Part shown: piece after piece, positions 10,704-20,245 of the stretch
Layout: each line of letters starts with the position of its first letter
Position numbering within the stretch: the first letter of the stretch is position 1
From: an uncultured Flavobacteriaceae bacterium
GTDB taxonomy: Bacteria > Bacteroidota > Bacteroidia > Flavobacteriales > Flavobacteriaceae
Direction of reading: 5' to 3'
NCBI GenBank assembly: GCA_949372605.1
Contig: CASIAE010000004.1
Location: forward strand, 38,400 to 102,399
DNA: 64,000 bases
The notes under the pieces: model-generated
Told to the model about the DNA's origin: nothing
What the model saw: the letters and a program-made list of their open reading frames with translations, nothing else
Database searches by the model: none
Position numbers and translations under genes: made by a program

Positions 10704-12842
10704 ATGAAAACACTTAAAAAACGACTTTTCGGATTTTTTAGATTTACAGTCAAGACTTTAAAACTAATGGGGCTGATTCTTTTAATTTCGTGTAAAAATG
10801 AAACTATAGGTGACTTTAAAACTTGGAAGGTTTATAGCGGTGATTCTTCAGGATCAAAATATTCAAATTTATCCCAGATAAATACTACTAATGCAAAACA
10901 ACTTAAATTACTTTGGGAGCACGAGATTTATGATAAAGAAGAAATTCATAAAGATGGGATTCAATGTAACCCAATCATTATAAAAAACCGAATGTTTGTG
11001 ATTGGTCCCGATATGAAAGTACATTCAATTAATGCTGCTGATGGAAATTTGAATTGGAGCTTTGATCCTTTTCCTGAAAAAAAATATTCAGGTAATTCAA
11101 GGGGAGTAACTTATTTTGATGATAGAAAAAATGGAAGACTTTTTTTTGTTGCCGCTTCTTCTCTTTATTGTATTGATGCCATAACCGGAAAAGCCATTTC
11201 CTCTTTTGGAACTGATGGAAAAGTATCACTCAAAAAGGGTTTTGAAGAAAAAGCCGAACAATTATTTATCACTGCTTCTACTCCTGGAATAGTTTATGAA
11301 AACTTATTAATATTGGGTTCTAGAGTATTGGACGGCGCCAATCAAAAAACTATGCCTGGGAATATCAGGGCATTCAATGTTTATTCAGGTGCTATTGAAT
11401 GGGAATTTCATACCATTCCTCGACCAGGAGAGTTGGGTTATGATACATGGCCCACAGATTCCTGGAAAAATGAATACATTTCAGTCAACAGTTGGAGTGG
11501 ATTCACCCTGGATAAAGAAAACGAAATGTTATTTTTTGGGACAGGTTCACCATCTTATGATCACTGGGGTGGCAATCGAATTGGCGATAATCTTTTTGGA
11601 AATTGTATACTAGCACTCAATGCTAATAATGGAGAGCGGATATGGCACTTTCAGACGGTACATCACGACTTATGGGATTACGATATTCCCTGCCCTCCGA
11701 ATTTAGTTGAATTAAAATCAAATGGAAAGCTTTTAAAGGGAATAGCACAACCCACTAAAACAGGTCAACTTTTTGTTCTGGATCGATTTACAGGGTCACC
11801 AATTTATCCTATCCGAGAAGTGCCAGTAATTAAAAGTGATATTCCCGGAGAAGTGGCTTCAAAAACACAACCTTTTACAGTACCAGAACTTATCTATGGT
11901 AAAATAAATATAGATAAAAATTCTCTAAATAAAATAGAAGGCTTCGAAAACCAATCTATCAAAGATTCTCTCCAGAGCATGATTTATGGACAACTTTATC
12001 TACCTCCTTCTCGAAAGCCCACGATAGTATTCCCTCAATTCAACGGAGGAACTGATTGGGGAGGTGCGGCATACGACCCACTAGACAGATCGCTCTATGT
12101 CAATACTAGTAACGAACCTGAATGGTTTTCAATGCTAAATTTATCGAAAGATCAAGAAACATCTTCTTATAATTACGGGAAACAACTTTTTAATTCCAAT
12201 TGTAATGTGTGCCACAATAAAGATAAAAACAACATCCTCAGTCAGCTCAGTTTAAAAGATCAATCTTATATCAAAACTATCCTGAGAAAAGGAAAAGGTG
12301 TAATGCCTGCATTTCCCAATTTTGATAATACATCTCTTGATGCACTCTCTAATTATATCATCGGTATGGGAAAAGACAAAATCATTGAGATCGACAATGA
12401 TGAAAAGTTTTTTGAAATTCCATGGGTAGCAAATGGCCATCTAGAGTTAAAAACCAAAAGTGGATACCCCATTAATGAACCCCCCTGGGGAACCTTATCT
12501 AAGATTGACTTGGATGCCGGAAAAATAGATTGGCAAATACCTTTGGGCACCTATCCAGAACTTGAAAAAATGGGATACCCCCCAACAGGCACATTCAATA
12601 TGGGGGGTCCATTGGTTACAGCAGGTAAATTAATTTTTATAGGAGCTGCTTCGGATGAACGCTTCAGGGCTTTTGATAAATTGAGCGGTAAGCTAGTCTG
12701 GGAGTATCAATTAGAAGCTGGGGGCTATGCAACTCCCGCATCCTATGAAATAAACGGAAAACAATACGTCGTCATAGCAGGGGGTGGAAATGGAAAGCCA
12801 GGAACCAAGGGGGGAAACAAAATCTATTGTTTCGGACTTTAA
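10704..12842 (+). CDS. PQQ-dependent dehydrogenase with inserted cytochrome c domain, lipoprotein
   Basis: 712 aa. The N-terminus is a lipoprotein signal (LILLISCK, Cys about 30). The body is an eight-bladed quinoprotein propeller: W-K-VYSGDSSGSKYSNLSQI, many LDxxTGK-like docking turns (AITGKAISSFG, DRFTGSPIYPI, DKLSGKLVWEY) and the C-terminal AGGGNGKPGTKGG. A c-type haem motif CNVCH sits at about residue 499 with a candidate axial Met in KGVMPAF. This matches membrane-bound glucose-dehydrogenase-type quinohaemoproteins, which oxidise aldoses or alcohols outside the cytoplasm and pass electrons via haem to the respiratory chain. PQQ synthesis genes are not in the window. It opens a same-strand run with the Asp-box protein, aldolase and symporter. 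The substrate is unknown. Confidence 0.88.
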   Translation: MKTLKKRLFGFFRFTVKTLKLMGLILLISCKNETIGDFKTWKVYSGDSSGSKYSNLSQINTTNAKQLKLLWEHEIYDKEEIHKDGIQCNPIIIKNRMFVIGPDMKVHSINAADGNLNWSFDPFPEKKYSGNSRGVTYFDDRKNGRLFFVAASSLYCIDAITGKAISSFGTDGKVSLKKGFEEKAEQLFITASTPGIVYENLLILGSRVLDGANQKTMPGNIRAFNVYSGAIEWEFHTIPRPGELGYDTWPTDSWKNEYISVNSWSGFTLDKENEMLFFGTGSPSYDHWGGNRIGDNLFGNCILALNANNGERIWHFQTVHHDLWDYDIPCPPNLVELKSNGKLLKGIAQPTKTGQLFVLDRFTGSPIYPIREVPVIKSDIPGEVASKTQPFTVPELIYGKINIDKNSLNKIEGFENQSIKDSLQSMIYGQLYLPPSRKPTIVFPQFNGGTDWGGAAYDPLDRSLYVNTSNEPEWFSMLNLSKDQETSSYNYGKQLFNSNCNVCHNKDKNNILSQLSLKDQSYIKTILRKGKGVMPAFPNFDNTSLDALSNYIIGMGKDKIIEIDNDEKFFEIPWVANGHLELKTKSGYPINEPPWGTLSKIDLDAGKIDWQIPLGTYPELEKMGYPPTGTFNMGGPLVTAGKLIFIGAASDERFRAFDKLSGKLVWEYQLEAGGYATPASYEINGKQYVVIAGGGNGKPGTKGGNKIYCFGL

Positions 12843-13060
12843 GAACTCACTAAAGATGATATGGCTAAGGTTTAATAAAAAGACCAATAAGGTTGTCTAA
12901 TATAACAAACCTTTAGTTAAAAGCTAATGATAAAATACAAGTTATAATTATAGTGTGTTTTAAATATATAAACTTATTCAAAAAATTTAAGTTTTAAGTA
13001 TAAATAAGATAATATAAAATCAAAAATCCCAGAACTTAATTAACAAACCAATATCTTAAA

Positions 13061-14320
13061 GTGAAAATAAAAGGAAGAAGACAAAGCTCTGAAAAATCAA
13101 AGTTATCAGGTAAAAAATCATTGAAAATGAAAGAAGATAAAATCAAGGGTCGGAATATTACCAGTGAGATATTTAACATATTTGTAATGACACTAATAAT
13201 GCAAGCTACAACTGGTCTTTCGCAAACGGACGGTATGAAAATACAACATGAAATTGTCTTTGGCGAGGATGATAAATATGGGGGGTGGCCTGCTAATCAT
13301 GGCATATGGACCTGGGGGGATGAAATCTTAGTTGGATTTGTAGAGGCATCCTATAAGGCATCTAATAAAGGGTTGCATAGCTATGATATTTCAACAGCTA
13401 GAAATAAATATGCCAGAAGCTTTGATGGTGGTGTTACTTGGGGAATTACAGATGCTTTTGAAGCTGGTCAGAAAGCATGGGGCTATGATAATAGTATTCC
13501 TCCCGAAAAGGCCGTAAAGCCAAAATTAATAACAAAACCAGTAGTAGATTTTACCAACCCGAACTTTCTTTTAACTTTCTTAAGACACAATAATAATGAT
13601 GGCCCAACTCATTTCTATTATTCAACCGATAAAGGGAAATCGTGGGAAGGTGCATTTAAATTTCCGGATTTAGGAATCTCTGGTATTGCTAATCGAACAG
13701 ATTATGTTGTAGATGGGAAGCAATCGTTAACTGTGTTTGTAACTACAGCTAAATCCAATAAGAAAGAAGGAAGAGTTGCAATGGTAAGAACTGTTAATGG
13801 TGGACTTACATGGAAACTTGAGTCATGGATTACCCATGAACATGGTGGCTTTGATATTATGCCCTCTTCAGTGCGAATTTCCGATACAGAATTACTTACG
13901 ACCATCCGAACCCGAACTGAAGGTGGCTTAGATTTGATATCCGGCTATCGTTCAAAAGACTGTGGGAAAACCTGGAAAAGACTCAAAGACCCTGTTCCTT
14001 ATACGGGAAGTGCAGGTTCTCCTCCAGCTTTACTTAAATTAAAGGATGGCCGCTTAGTTTTGGGCTATATATACCGGAGTGAAAATGGCTCAAGAGCACA
14101 TGTAAGGTTCAGTAAAGACAACGGAGAAACTTGGGGTGATGAAATAACACTCCGGAGTGGAGATGGGGCAAATAGGGATGTGGGATATCCAAAAATAACA
14201 CAAAGATCCGATGGGAAACTAGTAATGGTATACTATTGGAACCACGAACTATTAGAAGGTTCAAAGCCATATAGGTTTATTACTGCCACAATTTTTGACC
14301 CACCCACATTTAAAAATTAA
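13061..14320 (+). CDS. secreted sialidase-superfamily (BNR/Asp-box) propeller protein
   Basis: The tracked start at 13061 is GTG. An ATG at 13127 gives a better N-terminus, leading into a hydrophobic segment (IFVMTLIMQATTGLSQ), so the mature protein probably begins after that. At least five Asp boxes (S-x-D-x-G-x-T-W type) are visible: SFDGGVTWG, STDKGKSWEG, TVNGGLTWKL, SKDCGKTWKR and SKDNGETWGDE, spaced as in a six-bladed propeller. The fold is that of GH33-like sialidases. The classical RIP motif and a full Arg triad are not obvious, so true sialidase activity is uncertain; other glycosidases or lyases use the same fold. It lies between the PQQ dehydrogenase and a NanA/DapA aldolase. Confidence 0.8.
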   Translation: MKIKGRRQSSEKSKLSGKKSLKMKEDKIKGRNITSEIFNIFVMTLIMQATTGLSQTDGMKIQHEIVFGEDDKYGGWPANHGIWTWGDEILVGFVEASYKASNKGLHSYDISTARNKYARSFDGGVTWGITDAFEAGQKAWGYDNSIPPEKAVKPKLITKPVVDFTNPNFLLTFLRHNNNDGPTHFYYSTDKGKSWEGAFKFPDLGISGIANRTDYVVDGKQSLTVFVTTAKSNKKEGRVAMVRTVNGGLTWKLESWITHEHGGFDIMPSSVRISDTELLTTIRTRTEGGLDLISGYRSKDCGKTWKRLKDPVPYTGSAGSPPALLKLKDGRLVLGYIYRSENGSRAHVRFSKDNGETWGDEITLRSGDGANRDVGYPKITQRSDGKLVMVYYWNHELLEGSKPYRFITATIFDPPTFKN

Positions 14321-14338
14321 ATTAATTTGATATCGTAG

Positions 14339-14525
14339 ATGAAATATAGAAACTACTATTAAGCAAATCCTTTATTTCTTTCCAATCCTTAATCTAATGA
14401 TTCTCGCTTCTAAAGAGAAAACCACAACTATTTTGGAAAATGCAAATTCCACCGATATTACAGACAACTTTAGTTTGTCCCCTTTATCAGAACTAGGTTG
14501 TAAACCCAAACAAATTATAACTTAA
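14339..14525 (+). pseudogene. possible frameshifted small exported peptide or 5-prime gene stub
   Basis: Reads MKYRNYY then a stop. Removing one T near 14360 would continue with KQILYFFPILNLMILASKEK and an additional 34 residues up to a TAA at 14523, 61 aa in all. The hydrophobic N-terminus is signal-like. It could be a small secreted peptide or the start of a truncated gene. The evidence is composition only. Confidence 0.25.
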
Positions 14526-14535
14526 AAAATAATTA

Positions 14536-15456
14536 ATGAAACGAATTTTCAAAGGTGTCGTTCCCCCGATGTTAACCCCACTATTATCAAACTGGACATT
14601 AGATTATAATAGAGTAAAAAAATTAATAGATCATTTAATAGATGGTGGCGTGCATGGAATATTTATTCTTGGCACGACTGGCGAATCCACAAGCTTAAGT
14701 TATCAAACCAGAAGAGATTTGATAGAGCGAACGTCTGAATATATTAACGGTAGAATTCCATTTCTGGTCGGTATAACAGATACGTCAATTGAGGAAAGTC
14801 TGAGTTTAGCTTCTTTAGCTTTAGACTCCGGTGCAGAGGCTGTAGTAGCTACACCCCCTTTTTATTTTCATTTGGGACAAGAAGAATTATTTGAATATTA
14901 TTGGGACTTAGCCGATCTATCAAAGCTTCCTATATTTCTGTATAACATGCCCTCAATGACAAAGATCTCAATGGCCGTCGAAACGGCAGTTCGGCTATCT
15001 AAGCATCCGAATATAATCGGTTTGAAGGACAGCTCGGCAAACACAGTATATTTCCAAGCCTTAAAATACGCTATAAAAAGAAAGGATTTCGCTCTTTTCG
15101 TAGGTCCAGAAGAAATTATGGCTGAAACGGTCTTGATGGGAGGTAGTGGCGGTTTCAATGGTGGGGCCAACCTCTTTCCTAAGCTTTATGTTAAAATGTA
15201 TGAAGCTGCAATTGCACATGATTTTGAAACCATAAAGGTGTTACAAAAACAGATATTGGAAATTTCTTCGCTTTTGTATAACGTCGGTAAATTCAATTCC
15301 AGTTATTTAAAAGGGTTGAAAGGGGCGGCCTCACTTATTGATGTATGCAACAACTTTATGGCGCCTCCCTTAAAGCCCTTCATGGAAAAGGAGATGACTC
15401 AAATTGCAAATAGCATGAAACACATCCAATCTCATTTAAAAGACATTTCGCTATAA
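14536..15456 (+). CDS. DapA/NanA-superfamily aldolase (2-keto acid or N-acetylneuraminate lyase-like)
   Basis: 306 aa, full length for the class I (beta/alpha)8 aldolases. It has the carboxylate-binding motif GTTGES (about 45-50), the Tyr of LYNMPS (about 136) and the Schiff-base Lys in NIIGLKDSS (about 164). The Arg that follows YNVPxR in true dihydrodipicolinate synthases is Met here (YNMPSMT), arguing against lysine biosynthesis. The GFNGGANLFP region is usual in catabolic members acting on 2-keto-3-deoxy sugar acids or sialic acid. It lies 44 bp before an SSS symporter gene and follows an Asp-box protein, suggesting uptake and cleavage of an acidic sugar. The exact substrate cannot be read from the sequence. 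Confidence 0.85.
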   Translation: MKRIFKGVVPPMLTPLLSNWTLDYNRVKKLIDHLIDGGVHGIFILGTTGESTSLSYQTRRDLIERTSEYINGRIPFLVGITDTSIEESLSLASLALDSGAEAVVATPPFYFHLGQEELFEYYWDLADLSKLPIFLYNMPSMTKISMAVETAVRLSKHPNIIGLKDSSANTVYFQALKYAIKRKDFALFVGPEEIMAETVLMGGSGGFNGGANLFPKLYVKMYEAAIAHDFETIKVLQKQILEISSLLYNVGKFNSSYLKGLKGAASLIDVCNNFMAPPLKPFMEKEMTQIANSMKHIQSHLKDISL

Positions 15457-15500
15457 AGTGAACTTTAAATCTGAATGACAAATAACGATAACAAAGCAGA

Positions 15501-16976
15501 ATGAATACTATTGACATCATTGTTTTTTTAACCTATACAATTGGAATAGCCCTTTTTGGGAGTTCTTTTTTCAAGAAGAGCAGAACATCTTCGTCTTTTA
15601 CTCTTGGCAATAATGATATTCCAAGATGGGTAGTAACTATGTCAATATTTGCGACCTTTGTAAGTAGCATAAGTTATATCGCTTTGCCCGGTAATGCATT
15701 CCAATCAAATTGGAACGCTTTTGCGTTTAGTTTGTCCTTACCTATTGCTTCTGTAATTGCGGCAAAGTATTTTGTTCCTTTATACCGAAAGATAAATAGT
15801 CCTTCAGCATACACCTTTATGGAACAACGTTTCGGTCCTTGGGCTAGAATTTATGTTTCCCTTTGTTATTTACTCACCCAGTTTATGCGAATAGGAACCA
15901 TCTTATACCTGCTTGCTTTAACGCTGAATGCAGTTACGGGTTGGGACTTAGCGACAATAATTGTTTTTACAGGACTAATAGTGGCCATATATTCTATGTT
16001 GGGCGGTATTTCAGCAGTATTATGGACAGATGCGATACAAGGTGTTATTCTAATTGCGGGCGCATTAGCATGCGCTGCATATATACTATTCTCAATGCCA
16101 GAGGGCCCCGGTCAGGTATTTACAATAGCTGTTGAAAACAAAAAATTTGGATTAGGTAGTTTCGATATGGACTTGTCGAAACCTACGTTTTGGGTCGTTT
16201 TGGTCTATGGAATATTCATAAACATTCAAAACTATGGTATTGACCAGAATTATGTGCAACGTTATATGGCGTCAAAGACTGAAAAGGATGCGAAACGCTC
16301 GGTATTGATAGGAGGTTTAATATATGTTCCTGTTTCAGCACTTTTTCTTTTTATTGGAACTGCCCTTTTTGCTTACTATGATTCAGTGGCTTCACTCCCT
16401 ATGGAACTTCAAGACGTATCAAAGAGCGATAGAGTGTTTCCGCATTTTATTGTAAATGTTCTTCCAGTTGGTTTAAGTGGGCTTTTGGTGGCATCAATTT
16501 TTGCCGCTGGCATGAGTACTATTTCAACTAGCTTCAACAGTTCCGCTACTGTTTTTCTTACTGATTATTACAACAAATATTTTAAGAAGACCGCTTCAAA
16601 TAAAGAAAGTCTGAGGGTATTATACATTTCGTCGCTAATAATTAGTGTTGTAGGCATCGCAATCGCCATTGCGATGATAAATGTTAAAAGTGCCCTAGAT
16701 GCCTGGTGGATGCTCGCCTCTGTTTTTAGTGGAGGCATGTTGGGGCTTTTCCTTTTGGCGGTTTTTTCTAAAAACAAGAATGTTGTGGGAGCTATAGTAG
16801 GAGTAACTATAGGATTAACTCTGATTCTTTGGTTAAGTCTCTCCAGAGTTTTCTTGGACGAAGACGCCCTCGGTTATAAGTTCCACACTTATCTAACTAT
16901 CGTTTTTGGTACTGCGGCTATTTTTTTAGTAGGGTTTCTGATTTCTCTTTTTTCATCAAAAAAAGACAATAATTAA
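15501..16976 (+). CDS. SSS-family sodium:solute symporter
   Basis: 491 aa with about 13 hydrophobic helices. The N-terminus has the family pattern IVFLTYTIGIALFGSSFF, then TLGNNDIPRWVVTMSIFATFVSSISYIA, which holds the first sodium-site helix. The mid-region GGISAVLWTDAIQGVILIAG and the later ASIFAAGMSTISTSFNSSATV are classic SSS signatures. Family members import sugars, sialic acid, amino acids or carboxylates with sodium. Adjacency to the aldolase (44 bp) points to an acidic sugar. It is probably the last gene of the plus-strand unit, as the next genes are convergent. Confidence 0.9.
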   Translation: MNTIDIIVFLTYTIGIALFGSSFFKKSRTSSSFTLGNNDIPRWVVTMSIFATFVSSISYIALPGNAFQSNWNAFAFSLSLPIASVIAAKYFVPLYRKINSPSAYTFMEQRFGPWARIYVSLCYLLTQFMRIGTILYLLALTLNAVTGWDLATIIVFTGLIVAIYSMLGGISAVLWTDAIQGVILIAGALACAAYILFSMPEGPGQVFTIAVENKKFGLGSFDMDLSKPTFWVVLVYGIFINIQNYGIDQNYVQRYMASKTEKDAKRSVLIGGLIYVPVSALFLFIGTALFAYYDSVASLPMELQDVSKSDRVFPHFIVNVLPVGLSGLLVASIFAAGMSTISTSFNSSATVFLTDYYNKYFKKTASNKESLRVLYISSLIISVVGIAIAIAMINVKSALDAWWMLASVFSGGMLGLFLLAVFSKNKNVVGAIVGVTIGLTLILWLSLSRVFLDEDALGYKFHTYLTIVFGTAAIFLVGFLISLFSSKKDNN

Positions 16977-17435
16977 GTCCGGAAAATAGTTTCAAAACAT
17001 AACAATTCATTAGCATACATCTAATTTACGTAAAAATCGAAAAAAAAGTATACGAAAGCGAAAAGAATCAATTTATCTTATATCCTTGAAAAGTTAAAAT
17101 TAACCACTTAATTAAGTGGATACCTTATTCATTCGACAAAACCATTTTTCTCCTGTCAGGTAATAGTTAGCCGATGATATTCGAAACCATGATAGTCATG
17201 TTAACCCTTCATTATTTGAGAAAAAAGAGTAGTTGGGTAATCATATAATCTGAATAGAAGAAGAAACCCTCTGCTATTCGGACTTTACCTAAAACAGATT
17301 AAAAACTGAGGTAATATATTCAAGATAGATTATTTACAGGCAGAATCATTATGTTAGTTCGATAATTGCCAGACGCAAGTTTGAATTATTTACATTTACT
17401 TGGTATGTTGGTTTTTGTGATGTATTCAGGGGCTT
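16977..17435. other. intergenic region between convergent SSS and Nramp-like genes
   Basis: 459 bp, AT-rich. I see no coding frame. The only marked structure is the 16-bp palindrome listed separately. It is unusually long for a gap between convergent genes and may contain decayed sequence. Confidence 0.4.
17104..17119. repeat. perfect 16-bp palindrome CCACTTAATTAAGTGG
   Basis: A perfect dyad with no loop, so it looks more like a protein-binding site than a terminator. It lies between convergent genes, not in an obvious promoter, so its role is unclear. Confidence 0.4.
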
Positions 17436-18677
17436 CTATGTAAATTCAAGAATTGCAAACCAGGTTGATATAAAAGAAAAAAGAATAACAGCAATAATGG
17501 ACAAATTTTCACTAATCCCGGCCACATGAGCATCCATCAGCCTTTTTTTGTTTATTAAAATAAAAATAGGAATCGCAACCGCTGGTAAAATACAAGCCTG
17601 AAAAGCTTGTGAAAATATCATAAGGGCCGGTGGCCGGTGTTCCATAAAAACTGTTCCGAATGCAAATAGCAAAGTAAACAATATGATTAATCGTGATTGT
17701 GGAGTACGTATGTCTCTTGATGTGCCTCTAAAATCTGCAATAAGCCAGGGGGCAATCAAAACAATTGGGAATATAGTGGATATACCAGCCCCAGCAATTC
17801 CAATAATTAATATAAAAGCTGCAAACTTGCCCCCAATCGGCTCAAAAAGATGAATCATTTCCACAGTATTTTCCAGCTTCAATCCTGATAAATGAAGTGT
17901 GCCTGCGGAAACTGCCATTATTATTCCACTTAGAAAAAGCATCATGGAGGCAGATACCAAAGAATCTTTTTTTTCTTTTTTTAAATCATTTACTGTCCAT
18001 CCCTTCTCAACTACAATGGTACTTCTGATGATAAAAACGGCCGCCGAACATGTTGTGCCAGAAATGGCTGCGACCAAACCAAAAGCTCCGGGTGTATCTG
18101 GAATACTTGGAACAATCCCTGCTATTAATGTCGACAAACTAGGTTTTACCATTATAAAAACAACCAAAAAGGACAGTCCCATGAGAGCTACCAAAACAGT
18201 TAGAACTTTCTCGAAAAAACTGTAGCGGCCAAACAAAATCAGGATATATAAAATAACAGAAAAAAATAAAATGATCCATCCTCTGTGAATAAATAGATCA
18301 TTAAATCCGATTCGAATCCCTTCTTGTACTAAATCGGCGACAATACCCATTACTCCCATCAGGGCTAATAACTCGCCAATAATAAGCGTTAATATAATAT
18401 ACATTGAAAGTACCGAGCCCCATTTTAATTCTTTTTTAAAATTGAATAAAGCGGTATTTCCCGTTACCAAGGTCACTTTTCCATATGCAACCATTAAAAT
18501 ATATGTAAAAAAACAAGAAAGTAGTAATGCCCAAAACAAACTCATCCCGTGTTCAGCTCCCGTTTTTGCCATTGTAGTTACGCTTCCCGTTCCTATGTTG
18601 TAACCTATAAGAAACAGACCTGGACCTAAGGCGCTTAGACCTATTATAATTTTTCTGTGTATTTTATAGTTTTTCAC
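17436..18677 (-). CDS. Nramp-related membrane transporter lacking canonical metal motifs
   Basis: 413 aa with about 11 transmembrane helices. The first helix region GPGLFLIGYNIGTGSVTT aligns with Nramp TM1, but the metal-binding DPGN signature is replaced by GYNIGTG. In TM6 the usual MPHN is replaced by SGTTCSAAVFIIRST. This puts it in a divergent Nramp-like clade whose cargo may not be Mn/Fe. It lies 72 bp downstream of the NagB-type gene on the same strand, likely one operon, so a role tied to sugar or amino-sugar use is plausible. Automated pipelines would call it a divalent metal transporter; I doubt that. Confidence 0.7.
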   Translation of the reverse strand: MKNYKIHRKIIIGLSALGPGLFLIGYNIGTGSVTTMAKTGAEHGMSLFWALLLSCFFTYILMVAYGKVTLVTGNTALFNFKKELKWGSVLSMYIILTLIIGELLALMGVMGIVADLVQEGIRIGFNDLFIHRGWIILFFSVILYILILFGRYSFFEKVLTVLVALMGLSFLVVFIMVKPSLSTLIAGIVPSIPDTPGAFGLVAAISGTTCSAAVFIIRSTIVVEKGWTVNDLKKEKKDSLVSASMMLFLSGIIMAVSAGTLHLSGLKLENTVEMIHLFEPIGGKFAAFILIIGIAGAGISTIFPIVLIAPWLIADFRGTSRDIRTPQSRLIILFTLLFAFGTVFMEHRPPALMIFSQAFQACILPAVAIPIFILINKKRLMDAHVAGISENLSIIAVILFSFISTWFAILEFT

Positions 18678-18749
18678 ACGTTTTAATTTTAATAACTATT
18701 TAATGAATACACCTTTGTAATCTGATATTTATATTGATTAACCCTAAAT

Positions 18750-19514
18750 TTATAAATCCTTTAACTTTGCTGCCGCAGCCAAATCCAAAAAAAGAAATGC
18801 ATTTGAGTGTCTTCTCAAAACGGAAGCTGGACAAGCTTCTGAAATGACACCTTCCAAGGCATCCTGAACCGCTTTTGCTTTACGAGTTTCGGGAGCTATA
18901 CAGCTAATCCGTTCAACATTCATTATCGCTTTAATTGTTAGAGTTAAGGCTTCTTTGGGCACTGCTTCTAATGTGTCAAACCAGCCTTCATTATATTGCT
19001 GCTGTCTACATTTTTGATCTAAAAAAACACTCTTTACAAGTTGTGAATCGTTAAAGTTTGCAACTCCAGGATCGTTGAAAGCAAGGTGCCCATTTTCGCC
19101 AATACCGATACAAGCTAAATTAATTGGGTGTTTGGATAAGGCATTAGAATAGCGTTTAATTTCATTGTGAATAGAAGGGGCATCTCCATTCAAATAAAAC
19201 ACCTTTTTTGGTTTTACGTGATCCAGTATTCGAGTTTTTAAATACTTTCTAAAACTTGCAGGGTGGTTGTCCGCGATACCAACATATTCATCCAAATGAA
19301 AAACAGTTATTTTATCCCAAGGGAGGACTTCTTTTTGAAGCTGTTCTAAAAAATAAAATTGAGAAGTTCCCGTTGCTAAAATTAATCGTGCATTTCCTTT
19401 GTCATTGATAATTTGGTTTAATGTGTCTGCAACATGTCGAGCTGACGCTTTTCCCATTTCCTCTAAGGTATCGTAAATAAATAATGACAAGGAGTTTACT
19501 TTCTTTGATTTCAA
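18750..19514 (-). CDS. nagB: glucosamine-6-phosphate deaminase family protein
   Basis: 254 aa, close to the family's usual length. Motifs: ILATGTSQFYFLEQL (phosphate loop; usually LxTGxTP), HLDEYVGI with the catalytic Asp-Glu pair, and GIGENGHLAFNDPG, matching the NagB GxGxxGHIAFNEP signature with its His. C-terminal EACPASVLRRHSNAFLFLD is also typical (PxSxLQxH). NagB converts GlcN6P to Fru6P and ammonia. No NagA or NanE is in the window, so the upstream path is missing or lies elsewhere, or the true substrate is a different amino-sugar phosphate. First gene of a pair with the Nramp-like transporter. Confidence 0.82.
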   Translation of the reverse strand: MKSKKVNSLSLFIYDTLEEMGKASARHVADTLNQIINDKGNARLILATGTSQFYFLEQLQKEVLPWDKITVFHLDEYVGIADNHPASFRKYLKTRILDHVKPKKVFYLNGDAPSIHNEIKRYSNALSKHPINLACIGIGENGHLAFNDPGVANFNDSQLVKSVFLDQKCRQQQYNEGWFDTLEAVPKEALTLTIKAIMNVERISCIAPETRKAKAVQDALEGVISEACPASVLRRHSNAFLFLDLAAAAKLKDL

Positions 19515-19630
19515 ATGATCTATTTTACTTATAATTTGGCTTGTGTAAGTTTAATATGTTTAGGCGTGACTTCGTAACTAAATAGCAAGTTAAGTGTTTA
19601 ATGAAATATTTTATTATTCCGAGTACTTTA

Positions 19631-20086
19631 TTAATCAATACTGATTTTTGAGTTAATCTCAATCCAGTATCCTTGAGGATCCCTTAACCATATCTGTTTT
19701 ATTCCATCTTTTCTACTCTGAACAACCCCAGCCTCTAATTTGTAATTAGTAAAGACAATATTATTCTTTTTTAAATGATCAATAAATTTGTCAAAATCTA
19801 CTGGACTAAACGCCATATGGATTTGTTTTGGTGTTTTTTGTATTTCTTCATTCGAAAAAATAAGATGAATTTCTTTACCCTCATAGTTAGCAAGCCACCT
19901 GTGAGTATATTTTGTCCCAACCAGGGTTGGAATGTCTTTAAAGTCGAGAATATCTCTGTAAAAATCTCCAGTTATTTTTAAATTATTTACGGGTAATGCT
20001 TGGTGATCAAATTTCAGATTACTTTGCGATTTTACTGAAAATATTATTCCAAAAAGGGTGATAAATAATATAGTTATTCTTTTCAT
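19631..20086 (-). CDS. exported VOC-superfamily (glyoxalase-like) protein
   Basis: 151 aa. Residues 1-20 are a signal peptide (IILFITLFGIIFSVKSQ type), then one VOC module: FDHQALPVNNLKITGDFYRDI, a middle IHLIFSNEE and the closing IKQIWLRDPQGYWIEINS. This metal-binding fold is used by glyoxalases, dioxygenases and resistance proteins. Export to the periplasm is less usual. It contains one betaalphabetabetabeta pair, so a dimer is expected. Function unknown. Confidence 0.75.
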   Translation of the reverse strand: MKRITILFITLFGIIFSVKSQSNLKFDHQALPVNNLKITGDFYRDILDFKDIPTLVGTKYTHRWLANYEGKEIHLIFSNEEIQKTPKQIHMAFSPVDFDKFIDHLKKNNIVFTNYKLEAGVVQSRKDGIKQIWLRDPQGYWIEINSKISID

Positions 20087-20245
20087 AGAATTGATTTTAA
20101 TTCACAATATACAAATTCTAAATTATTTTTATACATGATCGCTAAAATCAATGCAGTCTTTGGATGGAAGCCGTTGATGATAAGAAGTATGGTGGTTCTA
20201 TCTTGCGTTTTTATACATCTAGTTTATAAATACAATAACAACACT

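Noticed and set aside
14536-15456. Calling the aldolase dapA or nanA outright
   Set aside because: The DHDPS Arg after YNxPS is Met, and NanA-specific residues are not clear; only the superfamily is supported.
17436-18677. Mn/Fe importer (mntH)
   Set aside because: DPGN and MPHN motifs are both missing.
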